Source: Zygosaccharomyces rouxii (taxonomy: Eukaryota; Ascomycota; Saccharomycetes; Saccharomycetales; Saccharomycetaceae). Taken from it: a DNA stretch of 64,000 nucleotides. Positions 7,895 through 17,577 of the stretch are shown here, piece after piece. Under the pieces are notes generated by a model. The model saw only the letters and a program-made list of their open reading frames with translations, was not told the origin of the DNA and did no database searches. The translations under genes were made by a program, and so were the position numbers. Location of the stretch: assembly GCF_000026365.1 (NCBI RefSeq), contig NC_012994.1:310001-374000 (forward strand), written 5' to 3'. The first letter of the stretch is position 1, and each line of letters begins with the position of its first letter.

Positions 7895-10800
7895 ATGCGA
7901 TACATGGCAAATGAAACGGGACGTAGGGGTTATTATGGGAACAAAAGCAGTGCATTTCTTTCACTAAGGAAGTTTAAAACATTTTGTTCCACTGTGATTA
8001 GACATCCAAAGATTAACATCGTGTTACCACTATTGATAGCGGTTATTCTTTCAAGTAAATTGTTCAGCATTGCAATTTCAGCGAGACAAATTTGGAGAGA
8101 ATTGAATGGAAATCAATATATCAGTAAAGTGGAAATTTTAGACGATCACAATGCTGGAAGAATACGTGAAAATTCGCATCTTGTATTATTACAAGTCTGG
8201 ATGAGATGTGTTGGGGAGAATTTTGATAATATTTTAGGGAAGAGGACTCTATTGGAATCATTAGCACTACAAAACAAACTACTGAACAATGTTAGCACTG
8301 CGATGATGGTTAAGTCACCTTTTCAACTTTGGAATCATTCTCTAAAGAATTTAAGAAGTGATCCTGCACCTTTACAAACAATAAATTCTAACTTGCTTTC
8401 ATTACCACAATATTCATTCTTTGGAACATGGAAAATCAACGGGCTTGTTTCCTCTGCGGCTGGGATAACAATATCAATCCTTGTAAATAGTACAGATTCC
8501 CAAAAGCTATTGGATTCCTTAAATTACAACGTGGTACATTTAAATGGAATGTCGAATATTACCAATTTCCATATCTTCCCGCCATTGAATGTTAATAGTG
8601 CTGAAAATGAATCTTTGAGGTTGTACATGATCAAATTGGGATCACATTATAAAACTATTTTTTCCCTTTTACATCTAGCAGTTTTCGTCTATTTTGTCTT
8701 TTCAATGAAAAGGTTGAAAAAGACGGTCAAATCTGTTGTTGGCATTATATTAGCCATGGTTGCTCAGCTTTTATTTACAATTGGTTCAGCAATTACCTTA
8801 ACAAATTTTTTCTACAAAAGTTCAAACGACAATATCCCGTTTAGAGCTCTTTCGTGCGCGGTAATTTTCTTTACGATGAATGAACAAATTAGACTTTTGG
8901 ACGATACTAGTGGATCTACTTTTGAATCTAAGGCTCTGGAAGATAGCGAAGGGTTTGCATTAACTCAAGCTTATGATCCAGGAGATGTAACTGCAGATAG
9001 AAGTTTCCCATCGTGTGCGGCTTTGTCCCAGATTAAATCTACAAAATCAGCTTTTTTACTTTCAATAGTGATTACATTCCTCATACCATTTAGTAGAAAG
9101 GCAACTTTTTTCTTACTACTATCGTTGTGGTTCGGTCATTTCTTGGGTTGTACTTTTTTCACTGCTGTATTAAGCTTGGATCACAGAAGACTAGAGGAAA
9201 ATGATTTAATTTCAATCGACAGTAATGTACTGCTAGATGAAGAAATTTCATCTGTATCAAACTATGCCTCATTGGAGCAACAACTTTTCCGTTATTTGAA
9301 ATCCTCCTGTCGTAATCGTTATTCTGTGATATTAACCGTATTGTACCTGGTAATTTTCAATATCAACTTTACGGTGGCACGTTCTTCTTCATCGTTGATC
9401 TTCAAAGTGTTCCGAGGCGGTATTAATAAAGTCTTCAAATTTGGGAGACCTATTCCTAACGTTATCTTTGATCAAAAATTCATCGCAGATGCTGCATTTA
9501 ATCTAATCAAAAACGATGAAAACCAAGGTACTTCGAGTCTTTTAGCCAATTTAACGGTGAAGGATCCCTTTTTGGTGTTAAAATATCAGGAAGAACTGAA
9601 CCTAAACGAATTGGGAAGTCAATTGTCCTCCATATTTGATGCCTCTGCCTTTACAGCATCTTACAAGCTTGATTTCTATTATGTTTTTGAATTTTTATTA
9701 TCTGTCGTATTACTGCTTTCATGTACATTGTTGGTACTACAAAAATTGATGGAAAAACTAGATCACATTAATAGTTTCCAGTTTACGAATGGTGATAGTT
9801 TAGAAAATTCCATGACCCATGCGGAAGCTAAGAGGAGCAAAGCTGGTAAGAACAATTATTTGCAAAATCTGCCCCACATTAGCGAGGATACTGGTTCAAA
9901 GCTACAGTCACCCAACCATTTCCATGCCAAAGAACTGTATAGAGGAGGCCATTCGTTAGATATCGTGGGTATATCTACATCGAAATGCCCCTTTGTGGTT
10001 TCCGTTGGACTTGATTATAGAGTACTGGTCTGGTCACCTCTATTAAAGCCTATCCCCAATCCAACCAGCATACCTTTATCTCGTAAATTTTGGCCTTTGT
10101 CAAAAGTGGTTTTGAGTAATGATGGTTACTATATTGCGTTTTTTGGTAAAAATGGTAGCATTACATGCTGGTCAAGAAGACAGATGAAATTCGTTTGGGA
10201 GCTTCAATTGAAAAGAGATCGTCAAACAAAGGACCCTTCCATTATTGCTCCGCCCTTGGAGGCATTCTTTAGGAAAATTACAGCCCCTGCTTTCAGGCGA
10301 AGAAGGTTACCGCCAGCAGCTGCATTAAGACCCGATGTGAACAGTAGGCGGTCCAGTGTAAACTCGATTGATTATGCTGCCAGATTGGCTGAAGGTGGGC
10401 TTGATGTCGCTTATGAAAAAGTAGTTTTCTCTCAAGCGAATCCAGATGAAAAGGATGAATTAGTATTTGTAACACCTTCGGGTTACCTTTACAGCATCCA
10501 AACTGATGGTGAACTCCATGTGGAAAAGCTTACTTCATCAAAGCACTCTCTGAAATCGTGTAAGCTTTTATCTTCACCAAGAGTCAGTGATAGGTTAGTT
10601 GCATGCGATGATGTTGGTGATCTTTACGTTTCTACCGTGGTTAACAATAAATGGAGGCCTAGGACCCTTACTGTAAACTACAACAGAATGCTTGAACCTT
10701 CCACGCATTTTAGCAAAATGGAAGAAGATCGTTCAGCAACTCCTTCAGTGGATGAAGCCCAGATAATGTCCAAGACAGACTACACAATTGAATTAGTCTC

Positions 10801-11641
10801 GTTTGTTGGATTGATTTTGCGTGTCATCGGTAAAGAAGCAGAATTAATCGATGCTATGACTGGTTGCGTGATAAGAACTTTTGCCATTGGTCTTTTGAAG
10901 CCCAATTCTTTGCGAGTATTTCATGACAATCCAACCCACTGTAGATTTTGCGGTAGTGCATCAGTGGCATCATTCTCTATTGCATATACTTCTTTCGACA
11001 ACGAACGAGTCGCATTGCATACCTTTAAACTAGAGAGTAAGACAAAGAATAGTATTTGTTTACGTGTTGAGCGTGACCCAAGAGAAATTCGTTGTTTAGG
11101 TATGGAATCTGCATTTGAAACGGTTCATTATTTCTACGATGCTGAAGATTGGTGCGTTACCAATAATAATATGCTTATAGGTATTCGTCGAGTACCACAA
11201 AATATCAAAGTGAAAACTGGTACAACTTCTGTTGATACAAGAACAGGTACTGCTGATAATGAATCAAGTGGATTGATAAGAAGAAAGTATGATAAATCTG
11301 AGAGGGAATCTAAGGTGAATGATTCATCAGATTTCCGCATCCATAACATTTGGGAAGGTTGGACGATGACCGCCAGTGGTAAGATTTCTTTACAAAAGAT
11401 TCCAATTGGTGTCAATGGATTACTAGTTAATCGGTTAGGACCCTTAACAAGATATGGTGCCAAAGCTGTAATTGTCGGATTTTCCAATATAATGAACATG
11501 TTTTACGTTGGCCATGAAGAATTGATCTTCAATCCCGAGAAGGAGGATGCTAACAAGGAGGAATTGAGTCTAAGATTTGTCAATAAAAGAAGAGACCGGC
11601 TCTCCAACAAGAAGCTTCCTCTAAACTATAGCTCTCTATGA
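7895..11641 (+). CDS. SCAP-like protein: eight-TM sterol-sensing-type membrane region plus C-terminal WD-repeat domain
   Basis: The 1248-residue protein has the topology of SREBP cleavage-activating protein. One membrane segment (about 41-62) is followed by a lumenal loop of about 190 residues with N-glycosylation sequons. Five closely packed segments in the sterol-sensing-domain position come next (about 253-271, 281-305, 313-332, 384-400, 404-428), ending in the charged SLDHRRLEEND. A segment at about 477-494, a second lumenal loop, and an eighth segment at about 594-617 follow. The cytosolic remainder has WD-like blades, e.g. GHSLDIVGIS...GLDYRVLVWS (686-714) and SNDGYYIAFFGKNGSITCW. SCAP escorts SREBP from ER to Golgi when sterol is low. 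S. cerevisiae has none; its RVS161 and SAT4, which flank this gene here, are neighbours. The assignment is from topology and motifs, not from alignment. A direct partner is not in the window. Confidence 0.72.
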   Translation: MRYMANETGRRGYYGNKSSAFLSLRKFKTFCSTVIRHPKINIVLPLLIAVILSSKLFSIAISARQIWRELNGNQYISKVEILDDHNAGRIRENSHLVLLQVWMRCVGENFDNILGKRTLLESLALQNKLLNNVSTAMMVKSPFQLWNHSLKNLRSDPAPLQTINSNLLSLPQYSFFGTWKINGLVSSAAGITISILVNSTDSQKLLDSLNYNVVHLNGMSNITNFHIFPPLNVNSAENESLRLYMIKLGSHYKTIFSLLHLAVFVYFVFSMKRLKKTVKSVVGIILAMVAQLLFTIGSAITLTNFFYKSSNDNIPFRALSCAVIFFTMNEQIRLLDDTSGSTFESKALEDSEGFALTQAYDPGDVTADRSFPSCAALSQIKSTKSAFLLSIVITFLIPFSRKATFFLLLSLWFGHFLGCTFFTAVLSLDHRRLEENDLISIDSNVLLDEEISSVSNYASLEQQLFRYLKSSCRNRYSVILTVLYLVIFNINFTVARSSSSLIFKVFRGGINKVFKFGRPIPNVIFDQKFIADAAFNLIKNDENQGTSSLLANLTVKDPFLVLKYQEELNLNELGSQLSSIFDASAFTASYKLDFYYVFEFLLSVVLLLSCTLLVLQKLMEKLDHINSFQFTNGDSLENSMTHAEAKRSKAGKNNYLQNLPHISEDTGSKLQSPNHFHAKELYRGGHSLDIVGISTSKCPFVVSVGLDYRVLVWSPLLKPIPNPTSIPLSRKFWPLSKVVLSNDGYYIAFFGKNGSITCWSRRQMKFVWELQLKRDRQTKDPSIIAPPLEAFFRKITAPAFRRRRLPPAAALRPDVNSRRSSVNSIDYAARLAEGGLDVAYEKVVFSQANPDEKDELVFVTPSGYLYSIQTDGELHVEKLTSSKHSLKSCKLLSSPRVSDRLVACDDVGDLYVSTVVNNKWRPRTLTVNYNRMLEPSTHFSKMEEDRSATPSVDEAQIMSKTDYTIELVSFVGLILRVIGKEAELIDAMTGCVIRTFAIGLLKPNSLRVFHDNPTHCRFCGSASVASFSIAYTSFDNERVALHTFKLESKTKNSICLRVERDPREIRCLGMESAFETVHYFYDAEDWCVTNNNMLIGIRRVPQNIKVKTGTTSVDTRTGTADNESSGLIRRKYDKSERESKVNDSSDFRIHNIWEGWTMTASGKISLQKIPIGVNGLLVNRLGPLTRYGAKAVIVGFSNIMNMFYVGHEELIFNPEKEDANKEELSLRFVNKRRDRLSNKKLPLNYSSL

Positions 11642-12214
11642 GCTATATTCATAGAGTGATCCCTCCCAAATGCAAAAGAATGAAAAGAAAAACCTGTATA
11701 TATATTTATCCCAATTCGTGATGTTTTTCCATAATACTCATGGTTTCTGAGTTTGTCTTTCTTTTTTTCTTCGTAATCGTTATTCTCTTTTTCTCGAACT
11801 CTCTTACGCAAATTCACATATCGCGTAAGAGTATTAAGAACTTGAATAAATATGCATTACGATGCTACTAAGCCGCTGGTAGTCAAGTACCATTAGGGCC
11901 TTAGCACATCACTTTTAATTTGTTTGTTTTTTTTGCTGTTTTTTGTTTTCGTTCGTTACTCGTAATTCTGCTCTAATAAAATTTCTATGCCAATACGTGC
12001 GGGGTGGGGTAGAAAAATGTTATATAATACAAGCAGCATCACTAGAGAAACTCATAGTAATGCCTAACAAAAAGAGATGAAAGAGTACAACCTTGAGAAA
12101 GCTGTACAACGAAATGAAAAAATATATGCAATTGAATAAGCAGAATCAGAACGCCTAATGGCGGAGTTAACGAGAACTTTTTATCCTTTTCCTTTAAGTC
12201 GTCTATTAGGTTTT
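11642..12214. other. Convergent intergenic region, SCAP-like / SAT4
   Basis: Both flanking genes end here, so these 573 bp are 3' flanks. AT-rich stretches and T runs are present, but no ORF, tRNA or repeat that I can support. Confidence 0.5.
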
Positions 12215-14035
12215 TCAGTCGAGGGAATGCCCGTCATTACAACATTTAATTTCTCTCCCCCATTCACTGTTTAAAATCTGCTTCCCGTTGATTCTTCTAG
12301 ATGCTACGGGATCTAGCATGGAATAAATCACGTTTCTACATCTGGCTCTCTTCAAGTTTTCGATTGGTTCAAAACCACCCTTTTCCTTTCTTTTCCTCAA
12401 ATATTTGGCGAAGAATGGATCTTCCTTTTGGGCAACTTTCCATAGCTGACGACCCGTTCTCATTGCCATATAAATTACACCACACGCCCAAATGTCAACA
12501 GGACGTGGATCGAACTCCTCTTGAGTATATTCTTCAGGAGCGATATAAGGGCTTGAACCGCAAACACCACCACTTAAATGAATATCTTTCTCCCAAGCCA
12601 TTTGAAAGCATTCACTATTACCAAAATCAATAATCTTTAAAGTACCATCAGATGTTAGAAGCAGATTTTCAGGTTTCAAATCTCTGTGGCAAACTCCCAT
12701 ATCATGCATGTAGACGACACCTCTAATGAGTTGTTTGAAAAAACAATCAGCTTCCAAATATTCCAATTTACCAGCAGTAATGACTAAAGTGAAAAGATCA
12801 CCCCCTGCACAATATTCCATAACTTCACAATAATCACCTTTAACATCTTGGAAAAGATCTAAAGTCATAATAATATTAATGTGACGTAATGAAGATGAAA
12901 TGCAAAATTCTGATGTTAATCTTTTAGCATATTTTTCTGCAGGTTCTGAAGGTTTCTTTTTAAACTCTTTAACCGCGTATAAAACTTCACCCTTACCATT
13001 ACCAGCTGAATTCATTGTTTTCTTATGACAAACTCTAACAACACCGAATGAACCCTTACCAAGGACTTCTTGGCATCTTCCATATTTTTCAGCCAAACAG
13101 AGGGAATCTCTTTTTGCAATGGCCGCTGTTGAATTATTTGTAGTGGTTGCTCCTGGTGTTGCGGCTGCACCCACCAAGGAAGGAGTGTAAAGCCTTTTAT
13201 CAGGGCCATAGGATGCGCCACTGAATGGAGTATTTTCACGTTCCGACTCATTAACTGATCCCATCTGTTTGATAAGACCTGCAAACAGAGTTGGAGGATC
13301 CAAACGTTGTTGTTGACCTTGTTGATTTTGTTGGTTTTGTTGGTTTTGTTGATTACCTTTATTCTCTATCATAATTTCGGGTACAGCTGATTTTGCTTGG
13401 CCTCTAACTTTTTGAGATACTGCCATACTTTTAATCATTCTAGTTAACTTTTCTTGGCGTTTAGTATTTTTCAAATGGTGTTCATGAGTACCATCTTCAT
13501 GAACAACAAATCTACCTGATGGTCCTTGGAAAGATGCTAAATTTGTTGCAGAGCCACTGTAGGCACTTGAAATGTTCGATAGACTTGAAGTATGAGAAAT
13601 TGTAGGGTCGTTAACATTATTATGATCTCGTATTTTAGAAGAACCCAAAGATGGTGCTGCGCCAGTAGCACCAGGAGTAGTTGCAGCGCTCGGTGAATTT
13701 GATGTAATGGAAACTGCAGAAACTGATGATGCAATAGATGAAGTGGAAGAAGCCGGTGATAACGGGCTCTTACCATTAGGCATTAGAGCTGGTGTTGATT
13801 GATAATATTCACTTTTCGCAGCATCGGTTCGTACTTTACCATTACTGTTTTCTTGATGAAGATGATGGTGATTTTGTTGCTGCTGGTGTTGTAAATTTTT
13901 TGTGCTGTTACCTGCACCAAACAATTTTGCCATTTTTGAAAGAGTATTCTTTCTAGAAACGCCACCAGTAGTACTACTAGCTGGGGCATGGACAGCTGCC
14001 ATTGGCGCCATACAGTGATCACTGTTACTGATCAT
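12215..14035 (-). CDS. SAT4: Serine/threonine kinase Sat4 (Hal4)
   Basis: The 606-residue protein matches yeast Sat4 (603), a kinase of the Npr/Hal5 fungal group that stabilises plasma-membrane transporters (Trk1/Trk2 potassium uptake) and gives salt tolerance. The N-terminal 300 residues are Ser/Thr/Asn/Gln-rich with a QQN repeat, and contain the conserved block GRFVVHEDGTHEHHLKNTKR. The kinase domain runs from about 320 to 590. It has a glycine loop (LGKGSFGVV), the catalytic HRDLKPEN at 450-457, DFG at 470-472 and APEE at 500-503. All catalytic residues are present. The C-terminus SEWGREIKCC is as in the family. Long promoter sequence lies upstream. Confidence 0.97.
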   Translation of the reverse strand: MISNSDHCMAPMAAVHAPASSTTGGVSRKNTLSKMAKLFGAGNSTKNLQHQQQQNHHHLHQENSNGKVRTDAAKSEYYQSTPALMPNGKSPLSPASSTSSIASSVSAVSITSNSPSAATTPGATGAAPSLGSSKIRDHNNVNDPTISHTSSLSNISSAYSGSATNLASFQGPSGRFVVHEDGTHEHHLKNTKRQEKLTRMIKSMAVSQKVRGQAKSAVPEIMIENKGNQQNQQNQQNQQGQQQRLDPPTLFAGLIKQMGSVNESERENTPFSGASYGPDKRLYTPSLVGAAATPGATTTNNSTAAIAKRDSLCLAEKYGRCQEVLGKGSFGVVRVCHKKTMNSAGNGKGEVLYAVKEFKKKPSEPAEKYAKRLTSEFCISSSLRHINIIMTLDLFQDVKGDYCEVMEYCAGGDLFTLVITAGKLEYLEADCFFKQLIRGVVYMHDMGVCHRDLKPENLLLTSDGTLKIIDFGNSECFQMAWEKDIHLSGGVCGSSPYIAPEEYTQEEFDPRPVDIWACGVIYMAMRTGRQLWKVAQKEDPFFAKYLRKRKEKGGFEPIENLKRARCRNVIYSMLDPVASRRINGKQILNSEWGREIKCCNDGHSLD

Positions 14036-15278
14036 TCATACAATGAAAGGAAAAAAAAATACTTCAAAGATGAAAAACTTTTCAAGTTCTTGGAACTAGC
14101 AGTAAAAGTTATAGTAGACAACTTTTCCCTGACTTCGTCCCTCCCGTCTCTATTATAAGAAGAATCACTTCCTCCTTCTCCTTTTCCCTTATACTCTGTG
14201 AACAGGATGTTTCTGCCTTATTAGGTGACGATGAGGCTCTAGATGAACTAGGTATCCGACTTGAAATTTAAATGTTAATACAGAATAGAGAAATGAATGG
14301 AAGAGAAAAAAAAAAAAGTTAGCACCGACAGTTGCCTGAGTCGCTCGCTGCAAGAAAAAATGAATAGAAACAAACACTCAGACACCGAAACTGAATAAAC
14401 CGATACGGTTACTACTAGTTAGCTAATTGTGAGGGAATGTTTGTGTGCGTTTATAATTAATTTTAGTCAGATCACACACTACCTCAACTAACTCGTACCT
14501 GAAGTTGTTTTTTTTTTCTCCCTCTCTGCTCTTCCTCTTTCTGGAGAATGTAATTCTAGCAAAAATACAAACAGCAGATGTCCTGTTTGGGGATTTTCAA
14601 TCCAATTTAACTCAACGTAACTCACTATTACTATGCAAAAGAAAAAAAAAAGAAAAATCTCCTTACAGTGTGTATCTCACTCGACGCTCTTTCTTTTTCC
14701 CTTCCTACCGTTGGTTACCTTGTTAATCAAAAAGTAAAGTGATAAACGTAGCAGTAGCTAAAATTGTAAATAGTATAGAGAAGACCCGAGCTGAAAATGC
14801 CAAGTTTGACTACTTGATTAAAATTCTCTTATGAAATTCTTGAATGTGTGTATGTGTGGTACAGATTTCCTTCTCTTTAGGACGCGGCGCGACGCGGATT
14901 ACTTTGTTTCTTTCTTTGACTGTCTAAAGATACTGAGGTCGTGGTGTGTAGAATAAAAGAAATATCACTGCAAACGCTACACTACTTTGTCACGTAACGT
15001 AACGTAACAACTTGTAACACATACTGAGACTAAGCCTGTTTAAAAAAAAACTCACGTCGTTCATTGGGAGGACGCAAGAAGTACTAATTTTTTTACCCAA
15101 TGCGATTAATGATTTTCTTTTGTTGGATCCGTACCAGCGCATACAATATAAGCATGTTAATTCATGAGGCTCTTGTCACGTGTAAAGTAGTTCGTCGTTT
15201 TATCCACACACTCTTGGATTGTTCTTGTAACTACTAATAGTGGCAGCAGCTTTAGTAGAGTGAAAAAGAAAAATTAAA
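14036..15278. other. Long intergenic region upstream of SAT4
   Basis: No convincing gene occurs in these 1.24 kb. Features noted: a CT-rich/T-rich tract around 14505-14540, a short CGTAA tandem at about 14994-15009, and GTCACGTG, a Cbf1-type E box (RTCACRTG), near 15175-15182. A 73-codon ORF at 14505 looks like chance. The stretch probably serves as the SAT4 promoter and as flank of the tRNA. Confidence 0.5.
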
Positions 15279-15352
15279 CGACCTCGGTGAGGATCGAACT
15301 CACGCTCTTGCGATTAACAGTCGCACGCCTTAACCAGCTTGGCCACGAAGTC
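15279..15352 (-). tRNA. tRNA-Asn (GTT)
   Basis: On the minus strand the 74-nt sequence starts GACTTCGTGGCCAAGCTGGT and ends CACCGAGGTCG. The acceptor stem pairs over 7 bp with one G-U. The D-arm carries the A box TGGCCAAG, the anticodon loop is CTGTTAATC with anticodon GTT, and the T-arm has a B box (GAGTTCGATCC). There is no intron. S. cerevisiae also has Asn tRNA genes near these loci. Confidence 0.96.
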
Positions 15353-15371
15353 TCGTATTTCTATATTTTCT

Positions 15372-15550
15372 GCAGAGATTCGTGGCGTAGGTGATATCTC
15401 TGCGTTGTCACATGGATGCGGATTTTATAATGCGTAAATCTGTGTGTACGCCCAATGGGAAACAACTCTCACTACCCCGGAGGAATCCTAGGTTCGAATC
15501 CGAGATCGTTGCACCTTCCACCCTGGGCCAACGCTATATTTTGTTTTTTC
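15372..15550 (+). ncRNA. Possible Pol III-type element: hairpin with A-box-like loop, perfect B box, T-rich terminator
   Basis: GGTTCGAATCC at 15491-15501 is a perfect B box, the TFIIIC site of tRNA genes. About 100 bp upstream, GCAGAGAT and ATCTCTGC form an 8-bp perfect hairpin whose loop holds TGGCGTAGGTGA, an A-box-like sequence. About 40 bp downstream a TTTTGTTTTTT run could terminate Pol III. No cloverleaf can be folded around the B box: the acceptor arms do not match. I did not recognise U6, RNase P, MRP, SRP or snR52 RNA. It may be an unknown Pol III RNA, an extra-TFIIIC (ETC) site, or a decayed tRNA gene. Confidence 0.35.
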
Positions 15551-15850
15551 GGCGTGCCGTACTTTCAGAGGACAGACCGATCCGAGCTCGGGTCCTGTTG
15601 GAAAATTTTGAACAGTTCCGGTCATTTGTGCGATGCAAGCATGCATGACCAACGTCACGCACTGCCGCGCTGATTAACCGCCGAGTGTCGTTGTACGTAA
15701 TTTCCTTAGAAAGAGAAATGTAAAAAGCCCATAGTGAATGTTATCGTCCGTTACCGCCAAAGGAGTTTTTCCCGTTGCCATTTCTGTTAGTTGTCTCGTT
15801 GCCCTTGTTCTGGTTGTTCTTAACATTATTGTTATTGTTCTGCTCGTACC

Positions 15851-15858
15851 ACCAATGA
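15851..15858 (-). promoter_or_regulatory. HAP2/3/4/5-type CCAAT box upstream of CIT1
   Basis: The reverse strand reads TCATTGGT, an exact TNATTGGT match, about 300 bp upstream of the CIT1 ATG. The Hap complex activates respiratory genes, including CIT1, in yeast. The match is seen; function is inferred. Confidence 0.5.
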
Positions 15859-16000
15859 CATGCTGAAGAAGGTTAAGCTCCGAAGCTATCAAGGGGAGTC
15901 AAAATAACGTATTGAAGTGTTTACGTCCCTTTACTGTCTGTGTCTTCTTGGGTAGCTCTTTCATGTGTCCTCCGGGTCCAAGAACTTTTAAGGAGTCCGA

Positions 16001-16008
16001 TATAAATA
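16001..16008 (+). promoter_or_regulatory. TATA box of CIT1
   Basis: TATAAATA lies about 155 bp before the CIT1 start codon, a normal distance for yeast. Confidence 0.5.
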
Positions 16009-16161
16009 GGACGGGGTAAGGGAGGTTTTCCACTGAATTGAACGTTCAGCACATCCTAGTGGAGAAACTAGATTGTGGAGTAGTTGTTTTTAGTAGTAAT
16101 ACTATCATACAATAATAATAATAATAATATAATAATAACATAACGTATTATTGTTCTAAAT

Positions 16162-17577
16162 ATGTCAGTTTTATCACAATCTACCAGAACTACTCTGGCT
16201 AGACACGCCCTAAAGAGCGCTAGATTCCAATTCATCGCTCAACGTTATTACAGCAATGCTGAAAAGACTTTAAAGGAAAGATTTGCAGAAATTTTCCCTG
16301 CCAAGGCAGAAGAGATTAAGAAATTGAAAAAAGAACATGGACAAACCGTTATCGATCAAGTTAAATTAGAACAAGCCTTTGGTGGTATGCGTGGTATCAA
16401 GGGTCTTGTTTGGGAGGGATCCGTTTTGGACCCTGAAGAAGGTATTAGATTTAGAGGCCGTACCATTCCTGAAATTCAAAAACAACTACCAAAGGCAGCT
16501 GGTGGTGATGAACCATTACCAGAAGCTCTTTTCTGGTTATTGTTAACCGGTGAGGTTCCAAGCGAATCTCAGGTTAAGGCATTTTCTGCTGATTTGGCCT
16601 CTAGATCGGAATTGCCTAAGCACGTGGTTGAATTGTTGGACAATTTGCCAAAGGATTTGCACCCAATGGCTCAGTTTTCCATCGGTATTACCGCTTTGGA
16701 ATCCGAGTCTAAATTCGCCAAGGCTTATGCCCAAGGTGTTGCAAAGAAAGATTACTGGAACTACGCCTTTGAAGATTCTTTGGATCTATTGGGTAAGTTG
16801 CCAGTTATCGCTGCAAAGATTTACCGTAACGTTTTTAAGGATGGTAAACTAGCGGCTATCGATCCAAACGCCGACTATGGTTCAAATTTGGCCAGTCTGT
16901 TGGGTTTTGAAAATGGTCAATTTGTTGAATTGATGAGATTATATTTGACTGTCCACTCTGATCACGAAGGTGGTAACGTTTCCGCTCACACCACTCACCT
17001 TGTTGGTTCAGCTCTATCTTCTCCATATCTATCCCTAGCTGCCGGTTTAAACGGTCTAGCTGGTCCATTGCACGGTCGTGCTAATCAAGAAGTGTTGGAA
17101 TGGTTATTCAAATTGAGAGAAGAAGTTAAAGGTGATTACTCTCCTGAAGTCATTGAAAAATACTTGTGGGATACCTTGAACTCTGGTCGTGTTGTTCCAG
17201 GTTACGGTCATGCAGTTTTGAGAAAGACTGATCCTCGTTACACCGCCCAAAGAGAGTTTGCTCTAAAGCATTTCCCAGACTATGAATTGTTTAGATTGGT
17301 TTCTACCATCTATCAAGTCGCACCAGACGTCTTGACCAAACATGGTAAGACTAAGAACCCATGGCCAAATGTTGATTCTCATTCTGGTGTTCTATTGCAA
17401 TACTATGGTTTGAGTGAAGCTTCATTCTACACTGTTCTTTTCGGTGTTGCAAGAGCATTCGGTGTTTTGCCACAATTGATCATTGACAGAGCAATTGGTG
17501 CTCCAATTGAAAGACCAAAGTCTCTATCTACTGAAAAGTTTATTAACTTGGTCAAGAGCATCGAAAACAAGAACTAA
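16162..17577 (+). CDS. CIT1: Mitochondrial citrate synthase
   Basis: The 471-residue enzyme condenses acetyl-CoA and oxaloacetate to citrate in the TCA cycle. Catalytic residues are in place: His304 in GPLHGRAN, His350 in GYGHAVL and Asp405 in NVDSHSG. Residues 1-35 are rich in Arg, Ser and Thr with no acidic residue before Glu34, a typical mitochondrial presequence with a cleavage-like RYYSN. The C-terminus ends ENKN, with no peroxisomal SKL-type signal, so this is the mitochondrial CIT1 type rather than the glyoxylate-cycle CIT2 type. CIT1 and CIT2 arose at the genome duplication; one gene here at the shared locus (next to YCP4) is consistent with a non-duplicated lineage. Confidence 0.97.
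   Translation: MSVLSQSTRTTLARHALKSARFQFIAQRYYSNAEKTLKERFAEIFPAKAEEIKKLKKEHGQTVIDQVKLEQAFGGMRGIKGLVWEGSVLDPEEGIRFRGRTIPEIQKQLPKAAGGDEPLPEALFWLLLTGEVPSESQVKAFSADLASRSELPKHVVELLDNLPKDLHPMAQFSIGITALESESKFAKAYAQGVAKKDYWNYAFEDSLDLLGKLPVIAAKIYRNVFKDGKLAAIDPNADYGSNLASLLGFENGQFVELMRLYLTVHSDHEGGNVSAHTTHLVGSALSSPYLSLAAGLNGLAGPLHGRANQEVLEWLFKLREEVKGDYSPEVIEKYLWDTLNSGRVVPGYGHAVLRKTDPRYTAQREFALKHFPDYELFRLVSTIYQVAPDVLTKHGKTKNPWPNVDSHSGVLLQYYGLSEASFYTVLFGVARAFGVLPQLIIDRAIGAPIERPKSLSTEKFINLVKSIENKN

Larger units (their letters stand above)
15551..16161. other. CIT1 upstream region
   Basis: Apart from the HAP-type and TATA boxes listed separately, no gene is visible. ORFs of 72-85 codons in the area cross the B-box element and have no coding character. 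Confidence 0.5.

Noticed and set aside
11134..11499. 121-codon antisense ORF within the SCAP-like gene
   Set aside because: It is a shadow of the sense coding frame, with no independent start context or motif.
14505..14726. 73-codon plus-strand ORF upstream of SAT4
   Set aside because: Its translation is Phe/Ser/Leu-rich from T/C tracts; there is no recognisable motif, and its position suits promoter sequence.
15425..15515. A second tRNA gene around the B box at 15491
   Set aside because: The T-arm pairs imperfectly and no matching 5' acceptor arm, D-arm or anticodon arm could be placed.
15391..15673. Overlapping ORFs of 85 and 72 codons near tRNA-Asn
   Set aside because: Two frames are open across the same B-box element and neither has coding character.
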